Of a DNA stretch of 35,940 bases, positions 1 through 7,015 are shown in pieces. The DNA comes from a virus, in IMG/VR virus record IMGVR_UViG_3300030103_001064, positions 1-35,940 of that record; one strand, written 5' to 3'. Made by a program: the position numbers and the translations under genes. How positions within the stretch are numbered: the first letter of the stretch is position 1; each line of letters opens with the position of its first letter. A model generated the notes under the pieces. It was not told where the DNA came from. It saw only the letters and a list, made by a program, of their open reading frames with translations, and made no database searches.

Positions 1-923
1 TATAAATCTAAATAACAATGTTGTTCTAATAAAACGTACTGAGGGTCAGAATCAGCAGGTATAGCTGTACCCATAATCTCGTCAACTTTCATTGACATTG
101 ATGTTTGTTCTATTGGTTGTGCATCAGGTAAATCTAAATCTTCATAAACACCTGCATCAATTTCTTTTGCTAAGTCATTTGGATTACGTAGTATAACATG
201 TGTATATCTATCTGCCTTCATTAAATCTGAAGCATGATAAGAGACATAGAACTGGTCAATAGGAACAAACTCTGAACATGGTCTATCTAATGATGCATCA
301 TAATAAATCTTTTTAAATGCTGAACCAATAATTGGTAAGTGAAATAACATTCTTTCAAATTCATGAAAGTATTCAGGCATCATATCAGTTAGCTGATAAT
401 TCATAAACTGTTTTACACGAGATGCTTGTAATTGTTTTTGTTCAGTCTCAGTTCCAATTATCTGAGCCATTACTGGTCCACCTGCAGGAAATAATTCCTG
501 AGAAGCTTTAGATTGAAACTTCACTGCTGACTCTATTAAGAGTGGATGAACTGCAGTACATGCACCTTCAAATGGTTCTGAAGTTTCTTTTAGTTTTAGT
601 CCTAGTAAATCAAAACCTCTTTGGAAAGTTTCTTCCCATTCTTGTCTTGATTCTTTATCTGATTGATACTTTTCATAAACATCTGCACCAATCTCTTGTA
701 GTTGTTCTTCATCAAGAGTTGAAACTAAATTATCATAGTGTCCTCCTGGCATACCTTCTTCAGGCATAATAGCAGGATTACCCAATAGGTCAACTACTGC
801 TGAACCATCTTCCATCATTGCCACACTTTCATCAGGAAGAACTTCATCAGTAATCGTTTCTTCAGTTATAGCTTCTTCTTCTAACTCAGGTGCTTTATCA
901 AATGGATTTTTTTCAGTTGGCAT
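1..923 (-). CDS. Portal protein, N-terminal part (cut by window start)
   Basis: An open frame runs leftward from an ATG at 923-921 and leaves the window at base 1, giving about 307 residues. It begins MPTEKNPFDKAPELEEE. After an acidic N-terminus comes the region typical of P22/podovirus-type portals: VYEKYQSDKESRQEWEETF, then a segment on plasmid-like helical packing (ESAVKFQSKASQELFPAGG) and later DRPCSEFVPIDQFYV. The portal is the dodecameric ring at the capsid vertex through which DNA is packed and ejected. An AAAGGA site lies upstream, and the ATG shares its first base with the stop of the preceding gene (TAATG), so translation is probably coupled. Position downstream of terS and terL fits. 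The family call is from recognition of the sequence pattern; the C-terminus is outside the window. Confidence 0.85.
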   Translation of the reverse strand, partial: MPTEKNPFDKAPELEEEAITEETITDEVLPDESVAMMEDGSAVVDLLGNPAIMPEEGMPGGHYDNLVSTLDEEQLQEIGADVYEKYQSDKESRQEWEETFQRGFDLLGLKLKETSEPFEGACTAVHPLLIESAVKFQSKASQELFPAGGPVMAQIIGTETEQKQLQASRVKQFMNYQLTDMMPEYFHEFERMLFHLPIIGSAFKKIYYDASLDRPCSEFVPIDQFYVSYHASDLMKADRYTHVILRNPNDLAKEIDAGVYEDLDLPDAQPIEQTSMSMKVDEIMGTAIPADSDPQYVLLEQHCYLDL

Positions 924-2023
924 TATATAGTCCTTTGTGTGTTATAATTATAATTATTTCTTTCAACCATTCCCCCTGCTTCATATAATTGAGAACTACT
1001 TAATTTAGGATTTTTAGCTAAAACTAAAGGTCCAATTTGAATAACTTCATCTGCTTCTTCTATTGGAGTTGCTTTTTTAAAAACTTTATCTCCTATTTTA
1101 AAATCTTGACGTGTATAAAAAACTCCATGTCTTCTAGGGTCATAACCTACTTGAACATAATTAGGATTATTAAGTAATTTTTTTGCTGTTTCAGCAATTT
1201 TATTTGGGTCATGATTTACCCAACTACCTTCAATTAAACCAAATGGAGATTTACTTTTTTCTCCCTTTCCTACTTTTAAAGCAGCTTTAGATGAAGGTTT
1301 AAATACTACATCTTTTAATACTGCAGTTGGAGAATATATATTAGATGTTCCTTTTTTACTTGGAACTTTTAAAGTTGCTACCCATTTATCAAACTCAGTA
1401 TAAGCATCTATATCTAATCTAGTTAAAGTTCTTGCTCCTTCTTCAATATTTTTATTTAACCCATAAACTCCTGCATCACCTTTTACCTTACCTTGGTTAA
1501 ATAATTTATTACTTTTTAAAACTAAAGGTATTTCTTCAGCTTGTGTAATTTTAGGTACAATATTCCATGTTGAAATAGGTTTTAATTTATTAACCAATTC
1601 TTTATGTTCGTCAACTGTTTTTAAACCTTTAATTACATCAGATACAGATTTTTCTAATTCAGGTATTCTTTCATCTTTAAAACCTTTAACTCCACTTTTT
1701 TTTAAATCTTGTTTATAATTTTGAATATCTTCAAATTTTATACCAAGAGCATTTAATACATTTTTATCTTCATCAACTATTTTACCTTTTCCCACCATAC
1801 TCTCTAAACCTTCTGATACTTCATCACTTTTAGTTAAATTAGATAAACCACTTTTTGTTTCGTCAACCTTAGACATAGGAGCCATTTCAATACCTTCTCT
1901 AGCACTTGGTGTAAGTGCTCTTGGATTAAAAGGTTTGTTAATTAAGTTTTCACCTAATTCACTAACAGGCTTTCCTCTAAGCGACATCATTTTTAATAAA
2001 TTAAATAATCCTCTGGGTATCAT
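923..2023 (-). CDS. Hypothetical protein with a polyvalent-protein-like C-terminal motif
   Basis: A 366-residue, lysine-rich protein between TerL and portal. The N-terminal half (about 45-160) is charged and likely helical. The C-terminal third carries the conserved-looking stretch WVNHDPNKIAETAKKLL, then VQVGYDPRRHGVFYTRQ and ADEVIQIGPLVLAKNPKL. I recall this pattern (VQVGxxPxRHxxFYxR ... ADEVIQxGPLVLAKNP) from domains of large polyvalent phage proteins, whose role is unclear. The start at 2023 gives MIPRGLFNLL; MMSLRG a few codons later is an alternative. The stop overlaps the portal ATG by one base. It is probably co-transcribed with terL and portal and may be a virion or packaging accessory protein, but that is inference from position. 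Confidence 0.7.
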   Translation of the reverse strand: MIPRGLFNLLKMMSLRGKPVSELGENLINKPFNPRALTPSAREGIEMAPMSKVDETKSGLSNLTKSDEVSEGLESMVGKGKIVDEDKNVLNALGIKFEDIQNYKQDLKKSGVKGFKDERIPELEKSVSDVIKGLKTVDEHKELVNKLKPISTWNIVPKITQAEEIPLVLKSNKLFNQGKVKGDAGVYGLNKNIEEGARTLTRLDIDAYTEFDKWVATLKVPSKKGTSNIYSPTAVLKDVVFKPSSKAALKVGKGEKSKSPFGLIEGSWVNHDPNKIAETAKKLLNNPNYVQVGYDPRRHGVFYTRQDFKIGDKVFKKATPIEEADEVIQIGPLVLAKNPKLSSSQLYEAGGMVERNNYNYNTQRTI

Positions 2024-2060
2024 AATTTTCTTTCACAGTTATTAATTTTATATTATATAC

Positions 2061-3605
2061 TTAAAACTTCCAGTATGCAACCCTTTTTTTTCTTTCATAA
2101 CCTTCTTCATAGTCAGGGTCATCTGGATGAACTAAGTTCCAAGATTCTTTCATGTAGTGTATTGCCATAGTCATTGCGTCTACTTGGTCATCATGTCGTG
2201 CATTAGGAAACGTAATCATCTCACTGTACAATGAATCACTCCAGTCGTGTCCTTTTGGTAGCATTACTCTACCTGCTTCCATCATTGGTGTTGCTGCGTA
2301 CACTCTGGCAGTCTTGTCCCTATCAGGGATATAGTCCAACACAGGTAGACCTGCCCTACGCATGTCCTGTATCAGAGATTGACCACTTGCCTTTTTCTCA
2401 ATTATGCACACATCTGGCTGATGAAACTCATACAGTTCTTGAGCCTTTGCCCTTAGAGTGGGATAGTCAAACCTACCACGTTCATTACCTAGTAATATAA
2501 GTTTTGATACCCAGTTCTCAGCTCCACGTGAATCTACTTCCATCTCTTCAAAGATACCCCACGTTTGAATGACACTATAGTCAGCAGTTGTTTTGGTGGA
2601 AAAGGCAGTGTCATATGTTTGAATGATATAACTACATGCAGGTGGTTCTTCGTACTCCCACCATTTAACCCATTTCTTTTTAATCAAACCTCCCTCATCA
2701 GGGACAGGGTTTTGCATATATAATGATTCCCAATAACGTGAACCATTACTTGCCTTTATTTCCTCTTCATCATTTTTTAATATTGAAGTAGGCTTCCACT
2801 CAGGAAAGTATGAAGAGCCTTCTGGGAGACCCAATAACTTACTTGACGATTCGTCTACCCAGGCAGGAATCTTTATTACTTCCCATTTGTTCTGTAATTC
2901 AACTTGTGATTCTTGTCGTAGTAACCACCCACATAAATCGTCTTCATGATAACGTGTATTAATAATGACAATTGAACCATTAGGCATGATACGAGTTCTT
3001 AAACCTGAAGGGTACCATTCCTTTACATATCGTCTACCAGTTTCACTGAAAGAGTCCTCTTCAGACATTACGTCATCTAGTATGGCAATATGTGCACCAC
3101 GACCTGCAATCTGACTTCTAACACCTGCTGCATAATATGTACCACCTTGATTTGTTTTCCATTTACCTGCTGCTCTTACGTCACTACGTAAAGTAACAGA
3201 TGGAAAGACAGTGTTGAACAAATCATAATTAACCAAGTCTCGCACACTTCTACCAAAGTCTGAAGCTAGTTGGTCTGAGTGTGAGACAGTCAGTATCTCA
3301 CTTTGAGGATGTTTACCTATGTACCACGCAGGAAATAACTTTGAACATATTACTGACTTAGAAGAACGAGGAGGAAGAAAGACCATCAGTCTTTTTATTT
3401 CTCCAGTTTCAACCTTTTGTAATCTATCAGCTATAACATGTATATGTCTACCCATTAACCAGTCAGGTACAAGGGTAGGTGCAAACATAGCTATAAAATG
3501 TAAAAAGCTGTCTTTAGATTGTTGTACTGCTCGTTGAAAGTATAACTCTCTTAATTTAATTAGATTACTATTTGTATTATTATCTTGCGACTGTATTAGG
3601 TCCAT
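2061..3605 (-). CDS. terL: Terminase large subunit (ATPase-nuclease)
   Basis: 514 residues, normal length for TerL. It drives ATP-dependent DNA packaging through the portal and cuts concatemers. Visible motifs: Walker A-like PPRSSKS (about 78-84), Walker B IAILDD (about 173-178), coupling motif INTRYHEDDL (about 216-225), and an RNase H-like nuclease with D332 (QTYDTAFST), E403 (IIEKKASG) and the HDDQVDA acidic pair (about 471-476). The Walker A is odd because the glycine usual before Lys (PPRxGKS) is Ser, although the rest of the loop is intact. The gene follows terS and a tiny overlapping ORF. No clear Shine-Dalgarno precedes the ATG at 3605-3603, so it may depend on coupling to the overlapping upstream ORF. 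Confidence 0.95.
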   Translation of the reverse strand: MDLIQSQDNNTNSNLIKLRELYFQRAVQQSKDSFLHFIAMFAPTLVPDWLMGRHIHVIADRLQKVETGEIKRLMVFLPPRSSKSVICSKLFPAWYIGKHPQSEILTVSHSDQLASDFGRSVRDLVNYDLFNTVFPSVTLRSDVRAAGKWKTNQGGTYYAAGVRSQIAGRGAHIAILDDVMSEEDSFSETGRRYVKEWYPSGLRTRIMPNGSIVIINTRYHEDDLCGWLLRQESQVELQNKWEVIKIPAWVDESSSKLLGLPEGSSYFPEWKPTSILKNDEEEIKASNGSRYWESLYMQNPVPDEGGLIKKKWVKWWEYEEPPACSYIIQTYDTAFSTKTTADYSVIQTWGIFEEMEVDSRGAENWVSKLILLGNERGRFDYPTLRAKAQELYEFHQPDVCIIEKKASGQSLIQDMRRAGLPVLDYIPDRDKTARVYAATPMMEAGRVMLPKGHDWSDSLYSEMITFPNARHDDQVDAMTMAIHYMKESWNLVHPDDPDYEEGYERKKRVAYWKF

Positions 3606-3705
3606 AATTTATCACTGGTGATTTATATTCTTTTGGTTTCACTCTTCGTGCAAAGTTTGAAGGTATAAGCCAAAAGGTGGTCCCCTTAATTATTTTTATT
3701 CCCAT
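3580..3705 (-). CDS. Small ORF bridging terS and terL (41 aa)
   Basis: An ORF of 41 residues (MGIKIIKGTTFWLIP ... INYGPNTVAR) starts inside the 3' end of terS and stops inside the 5' end of terL, in a different frame from both. A GGAAAG site lies about 8 bases before its ATG. It spans the whole terS-terL gap and could carry ribosomes to terL, which lacks its own clear binding site. It is basic, with no recognised domain. Its composition (Trp, Pro, Arg-rich segment) does not look like random AT-rich translation, but its coding status is unproven. Confidence 0.5.
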   Translation of the reverse strand: MGIKIIKGTTFWLIPSNFARRVKPKEYKSPVINYGPNTVAR

Positions 3706-4390
3706 TTATACTTTCCAGCTTGACAACATTCTCATAATGTTTAATCTCACGTTCAAGTTCTTCAGGAGACTTGTTTGTTATGTCCTGTTTGATTTCTTTA
3801 CGTTCAATTAACATACCCATATGTTTACCTATAAACTCCATTGCTCTATTAGCATTGGTTAAATCATTTTCTGCCATACCTTGATTATAGACTTCTATAA
3901 ACTTTTTAAGAACTTCATTAGCATCTAGTGCCATATGTTTAACTGCTTCTTGTCGTAAATCGTCAATACGTGCTCCTATACGTTCCTTCTTTAATAACTC
4001 ATTAGCTGATGCACGAGTCTTTGCGTCACTGTCTAAATCTTTATAACCTGCTGCACGATATGCAGTTAATGTATCACCAGTGGATAAGAACTCCATACAA
4101 AACTTCTCCTGCATAGGTGACAATCCACCTGGCAGTTTGTTTGTTGCAAAGCTATTGTACTTCTTTTGTGCCTTATCAAGCATTTTGTATTTTTCTTCTT
4201 TGGAAATCTTTTTCATATACTTAATCCTTTTTATGTTAGCTTCTAATACTCTGCGATAATATTCCCTTTTCATCTCTACCAAGTCTGAACCTGCTGCTCT
4301 ATGCTTACGAGTCTCTGCAGTTTGTTTAATGAGAAGTTTAAGTTCTTCATCATTTAGATGTTGGTAAAGTAAATTACCTTTATATTCCAT
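3686..4390 (-). CDS. terS: Terminase small subunit
   Basis: 234 residues from the ATG at 4390. TerS oligomers bind phage DNA and present it to TerL. Residues about 90-150 carry a Terminase_2-type helix-turn-helix pattern: LSPMQEKFCMEFLSTGD, TAYRAAGY, then ASANELLKKERIGARID. The C-terminal part is helical and charged, as expected for the oligomerisation and TerL-contact region. A longer frame reaches back to a TTG at 4447, but it would run through a strong rightward promoter and has no binding site, so I chose 4390. No Shine-Dalgarno precedes this ATG. A TATAAT box at 4403-4398 on this strand would start the transcript almost at the ATG, suggesting a leaderless message for the late operon. Confidence 0.85.
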   Translation of the reverse strand: MEYKGNLLYQHLNDEELKLLIKQTAETRKHRAAGSDLVEMKREYYRRVLEANIKRIKYMKKISKEEKYKMLDKAQKKYNSFATNKLPGGLSPMQEKFCMEFLSTGDTLTAYRAAGYKDLDSDAKTRASANELLKKERIGARIDDLRQEAVKHMALDANEVLKKFIEVYNQGMAENDLTNANRAMEFIGKHMGMLIERKEIKQDITNKSPEELEREIKHYENVVKLESINGNKNN

Positions 4391-4397
4391 AATAAGT

Positions 4398-4403
4398 ATT
4401 ATA
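4398..4403 (-). promoter_or_regulatory. Possible leftward -10 box for the late (terS) operon
   Basis: A perfect TATAAT reads leftward at 4403-4398. The expected start point is about 4391, adjacent to the terS ATG at 4390. The -35 position (about 4426-4421) is only a T-run, so the promoter would be weak or need an activator. Confidence 0.4.
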
Positions 4404-4440
4404 CATGAAAAGATAAAATAAAAAAAGTTTTTATTAAGGG

Positions 4441-4469
4441 TTGACAAAATGAAAAAAGTATGATATAAT
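4441..4469 (+). promoter_or_regulatory. Strong sigma70-like rightward promoter
   Basis: Consensus TTGACA (4441-4446), a 17-base spacer, and consensus TATAAT (4464-4469). The predicted start is about 4476. It points into the noncoding control region and the early genes. The first transcribed bases can form a G/C-rich hairpin (TAGGGG 4482-4487 with CCCCTA 4499-4504). Confidence 0.8.
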
Positions 4470-4592
4470 CTATTCTAACTATAGGGGGTTAAAGCATACC
4501 CCTAGTCAATCTTTTTAACTCAGTCCTGAGTCTATATATGTTCTATACAAGTTCATGACGAACCCCAAAATAGTTTTACTGGGACTCCCCAC

Positions 4593-4629
4593 GTCAATAT
4601 TTTGACACTAAATATGATTTGTTCATAAT
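4593..4629 (+). promoter_or_regulatory. GTCAA-N4-TTGAC dyad overlapping a possible promoter
   Basis: The inverted repeat GTCAA-TATT-TTGAC (4593-4606) contains a -35-like TTGACA (4602-4607). A CATAAT box follows after 16 bases. The same dyad recurs at 7346-7359 and 11866-11879, so it may be an operator or a shared promoter architecture. Confidence 0.45.
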
Positions 4630-4703
4630 TTTTTGGGGGTACCCTTTTTATTCTACACGCACACACCCCTGTTTTTTTTTGTCCCCCTTCCTTAAATGTC
4701 TTG

Positions 4704-4813
4704 TTTAGAATCATTCTAAATTAGTAACAATCCTTTTTTTATAAAGTGTTACAATATAACACAAAAGCTTTTTTAGAATTGTTCTAAATTAGCAAAGTGT
4801 TACAATATAACAT
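4704..4813. repeat. Duplicated pair of dyads (possible origin or operator array)
   Basis: Two dyad types each occur twice in the same order. Type A is TTTAGAA-N3-TTCTAAA followed by TTAG, at 4704-4720 and 4772-4788. Type B is a 19-base identical copy containing GTGTTA-CAATA-TAACA, at 4743-4761 and 4794-4812; the first copy extends to a full 6-bp inverted repeat ending TAACAC. The spacing within the two units differs (type A to B starts 39 and 22 bases apart). The surroundings are almost pure A/T. Confidence 0.75.
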
Positions 4814-5000
4814 TAAATCTTTTATGTTCTCCCATTGTCTTTTGATTGTCTTATCTATTCTAATAAATCCTATATTCCTTTAATAAAACTATCCTACAAC
4901 CTATATTGATTTTAATTCAATCTGAATAAGTTTAAACAAATCAATACTTTGACCATTTAAAATGTATCGACAAAAACTTTTTTATTTTGTTCATATTATA

Positions 5001-5028
5001 TTCATATTAGTATGATTTAATTTATAAT
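5001..5028 (+). promoter_or_regulatory. Probable promoter of the first early gene
   Basis: TTCATA (5001-5006), a 16-base spacer and consensus TATAAT (5023-5028). It lies 30 bases before the ATG at 5058. TTCATATTA occurs twice in tandem just upstream (4990-5009). Confidence 0.55.
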
Positions 5029-5057
5029 GTAATATTAACATTAAAAGGACTATTAAA

Positions 5058-5366
5058 ATGAATATAGCTAAACAATTAATAAAACAAGCAATTAAAGATA
5101 ATCATCTTTTAACTTTTGCTAGTGCAGATGAACCTAACGAGTATTATGGTAAAACTAAGAATTATCACAAAGCATTAGAAGAATTTAAAGCCGTTGATTA
5201 TTGCCACATTAGAATTTATTCTAGAATGTTTTGCCACATTAAACCAAAATACAAAATGATAGATTGGTTTGATTGTTCTGCCTTTGATGATGATGATGAA
5301 AGTATTTCAAATTATCCATCAAAAGGTTATATAAATAATTGGTTTATTAATAATAATTTAGATTAA
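5058..5366 (+). CDS. Hypothetical early protein (102 aa)
   Basis: Not recognised. It begins MNIAKQLIKQAIKDNHLL and is preceded by AAAGGA. The middle contains two similar CHI segments (DYCHIRIYSRM and MFCHIKPKYKM), and the C-terminus has an acidic run (DDDDES). It is the first gene of the rightward operon, so it is probably expressed immediately after infection. Small early phage proteins often act on host functions, but nothing in the sequence identifies a target. Confidence 0.75.
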   Translation: MNIAKQLIKQAIKDNHLLTFASADEPNEYYGKTKNYHKALEEFKAVDYCHIRIYSRMFCHIKPKYKMIDWFDCSAFDDDDESISNYPSKGYINNWFINNNLD

Positions 5367-5383
5367 GAAAAGGTATAAATAAA

Positions 5384-5692
5384 ATGAAATATACAGAAAA
5401 ACAAAAGAAAAATATTATAAAAGCAATAAGAGAAGAAGCAAAATTATGGAATGAAGCTAGTAAAAGAGGTGCTTTTAAAAATTTAAAATCTGATATTGAA
5501 TCTGATATAGAAAAAAGAGAAAATATGGAAGTTAATTTTTTAAGAAATGAAATTAAAAGAGAACAAAGTAATAAGAAATATTGGATTGATAAATATTCAG
5601 AATTGGAACAATTTATATTTGATTTATTACATTCTAATGATAATTTAAATATCAAATATAGTTCAAAATTTAATGAAATAAGAAATAAATAA
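5384..5692 (+). CDS. Hypothetical coiled-coil early protein (102 aa)
   Basis: A highly charged, Lys/Glu-rich protein, helical throughout (EKQKKNIIKAIREEAKLW, then repeated E/K heptad-like segments to about residue 85). No enzyme motif is visible. It follows the first early gene after 17 bases and is closed by a strong terminator at 5711-5752, so the two genes form the first short early transcript. Confidence 0.75.
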   Translation: MKYTEKQKKNIIKAIREEAKLWNEASKRGAFKNLKSDIESDIEKRENMEVNFLRNEIKREQSNKKYWIDKYSELEQFIFDLLHSNDNLNIKYSSKFNEIRNK

Positions 5693-5710
5693 AAACTATT
5701 TCCTCCCAAT

Positions 5711-5752
5711 AAAAAACCTAATTAATTAATTTTAGTTAGGTTTTTTTTTGTC
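5711..5752 (+). terminator. Rho-independent terminator after the first early gene pair
   Basis: The stem ACCTAATTA (5716-5724) pairs with TAGTTAGGT (5733-5741), one G-T pair. It is followed by T9 and then GTC. Its loop sequence (AATTAATTTT) is shared with the terminator at 7016-7054. Confidence 0.85.
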
Positions 5753-5769
5753 TAAATTAAAATAAATAT

Positions 5770-5799
5770 TTGACAATTAAAAAATAAAAATGTTATGAT
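5770..5799 (+). promoter_or_regulatory. Sigma70-like promoter for the GP88-like gene
   Basis: TTGACA (5770-5775), an 18-base spacer and TATGAT (5794-5799). The predicted start, about 5806, is exactly the first base of a 13-bp stem that closes the leader RNA. Confidence 0.75.
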
Positions 5800-5805
5800 G
5801 AATTA

Positions 5806-5902
5806 TGATAAAAAATATTAAATTGATTGATTTAAAGATTGACAATAAAAACTTAATTATTGCTCATAAGAATTAAACAATAATCACTGATATTTTTTAT
5901 CA
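5806..5902 (+). ncRNA. Structured 5' leader of the GP88-like gene
   Basis: TGATAAAAAATAT (5806-5818) pairs perfectly over 13 bp with ATATTTTTTATCA (5890-5902). The stem encloses about 70 bases that contain a second perfect 7-bp hairpin, ATTATTG (5856-5862) with CAATAAT (5878-5884). The outer stem begins at the predicted transcription start and ends 31 bases before the coding start. It could be a stabilising cap, a cis-regulator or a processed small RNA; no known riboswitch motif is recognised. A 23-codon ORF (ATG at 5805) lies in the same stretch but lacks a binding site. Confidence 0.5.
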
Positions 5903-5932
5903 TTTTAATATTAACTAATAAGGAAAAATAAA

Positions 5933-6541
5933 ATGTTAAACTATAATTTATTAAAAATATCTAAGGGTTCTGGAAAACTTGAGGATATACAATCATTAAA
6001 TACTAATACTTTGACTAATCCATTTTGTATTAAACAAAATAAAAATAAAAATTCAATATGTAATAAATGTTATTCTATTAATATGTTAAAAACTATGCGT
6101 AAAAACTGCGTTCCATCTTGGCAAAATAACAGTGAATTATTAAGTAAATCAATTATTCATACTGAATTATTACCTAATATATTAAATGCATTTTTTAGGT
6201 TTTCAAGCCACGGAGAATTAATAAACGAGAATCATTTTATTAATTTAATTAATATATGCTTAAAAAATGAACATTGTTTATTTACTTTATGGACAAAAAG
6301 AAAAGATATAATTAATAAAGTTTTTAAGACTATGAATAAACCTAAAAACTTAATATTAATATTTTCTAATAGTCAATTAAATAAACCAATAAAAGATTTA
6401 CCTAAATATTTTAATAAAACTTTTAACAATGTAACAAAAGAATATAATAATAATGATGTAAATTGTTTAGGAAAATGTAAAGAATGTATGATATGTTATA
6501 AACATAATGATATTAAAACAATAATTGAATATGTTAAGTAA
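5933..6541 (+). CDS. GP88-like cysteine-rich protein (202 aa)
   Basis: The layout resembles the phage gene product 88 family. There is an N-terminal segment ending in a Cys cluster (NSICNKCYS), then RKNCVPSWQNN, then the family's central signature FRFSSHGELINENHF with a following FTLWTKRKDI, and a C-terminal cluster CLGKCKECMICY. Family members share Cys-rich segments around an R-H-G-(D/E) core; their biochemical role is not established as far as I know. The protein is Asn/Lys-rich, matching the extreme AT content here. An AAGGAAAAA site precedes the ATG. It is the first gene of a second early transcript that starts behind the structured leader. Confidence 0.7.
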   Translation: MLNYNLLKISKGSGKLEDIQSLNTNTLTNPFCIKQNKNKNSICNKCYSINMLKTMRKNCVPSWQNNSELLSKSIIHTELLPNILNAFFRFSSHGELINENHFINLINICLKNEHCLFTLWTKRKDIINKVFKTMNKPKNLILIFSNSQLNKPIKDLPKYFNKTFNNVTKEYNNNDVNCLGKCKECMICYKHNDIKTIIEYVK

Positions 6542-6554
6542 GGAAAATAAAACT

Positions 6555-6731
6555 ATGAATAATAATTATAAAGAACAAAAAGACATTTTAATAGGTTATT
6601 TTTTAGAAATAGACGATGATAAAAGAATAAAAAAAGATATAAAAGAAAATATTTTAAACTGTTTAGAAATTAATATAGATAAATTAGATAAGTTAATTTT
6701 ATCTAAAAATTTAGGAAAAATAAAACAATGA
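6555..6731 (+). CDS. Hypothetical small early protein (58 aa)
   Basis: Not recognised. A charged helical protein (MNNNYKEQKDILIGYFLEID). I chose the ATG at 6555, 8 bases after AAGGAAAAT, rather than an in-frame upstream ATG at 6525 that lies inside the preceding gene. Its stop overlaps the next ATG (ATGA). Confidence 0.6.
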   Translation: MNNNYKEQKDILIGYFLEIDDDKRIKKDIKENILNCLEINIDKLDKLILSKNLGKIKQ

Positions 6732-6874
6732 ATAATAAAAATAAAAATGAAAAAGAAATTGTAAGAATGTATTTATTTCATAAATGTATTGAAAAAAAAT
6801 ATAGTTATAAATATTTTATTAAACTGTTAAAACAGTTTGATATATGGGAAAGTTTAAACAATGAAAAAAATTAA
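6728..6874 (+). CDS. Hypothetical small early protein (48 aa)
   Basis: Encodes MNNKNKNEKEIVRMYLFHKC and on to ESLNNEKN. It is coupled to the preceding gene by a 4-base ATGA overlap and overlaps the next ORF by 14 bases. Basic and helical; function unknown. Confidence 0.55.
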   Translation: MNNKNKNEKEIVRMYLFHKCIEKKYSYKYFIKLLKQFDIWESLNNEKN

Positions 6875-6977
6875 ATCAAATCATAATAACTTATTAAATT
6901 ATTTTATATATGATAATGAAAAACTATCAAAAGAATATGTAAAAAAATGTAAAAAGTTTTTGACAAACTTAAAATAA
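6861..6977 (+). CDS. Hypothetical small early protein (38 aa)
   Basis: Encodes MKKIKSNHNNLLNYFIYDN to KKFLTNLK. It begins within the end of the preceding ORF and is the last gene before a terminator. Its final codons contain a TTGACA (6960-6965) that can serve as the -35 of a very short transcript. No SD of its own, so expression would depend on coupling. Confidence 0.45.
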   Translation: MKKIKSNHNNLLNYFIYDNEKLSKEYVKKCKKFLTNLK

Positions 6978-6990
6978 ATGCTATTATAAT
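6960..6990 (+). promoter_or_regulatory. Possible promoter of a very short transcript
   Basis: TTGACA (6960-6965) with TATTAT after 16 bases (6982-6987) or a perfect TATAAT after 19 (6985-6990). A terminator follows only about 25 bases after the predicted start. Confidence 0.4.
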
Positions 6991-7015
6991 ACTTCCTTTT
7001 TACGTTAATATTATT

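Larger units (their letters stand above)
4391..5057. promoter_or_regulatory. Divergent noncoding control region between late and early operons
   Basis: About 670 bases with no convincing gene. It separates leftward terS from the first rightward gene. It holds the rightward promoter at 4441, a hairpin at 4482-4504, a short ACTCAG/CTGAGT dyad near 4518-4532, a GTCAA-N4-TTGAC dyad at 4593-4606 overlapping a second possible promoter, a T-run at about 4672, a duplicated dyad unit at 4704-4813, and a promoter just before the first gene. This is the most likely place for early regulation and possibly for a replication origin; both are inferences from position and repeats. Confidence 0.7.

Noticed and set aside
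542-769. 75-codon rightward ORF rich in Leu and Val
   Set aside because: It is antisense to the portal gene, has no ribosome site and has the composition of a shadow frame.
4391-4447. N-terminal extension of TerS to a TTG at 4447
   Set aside because: It would overlap a strong rightward promoter, has no ribosome site and adds a hydrophobic stretch unlike other TerS proteins.
5805-5876. 23-codon ORF inside the structured leader
   Set aside because: There is no ribosome site and it starts at or before the predicted transcript start, so it is probably not translated.
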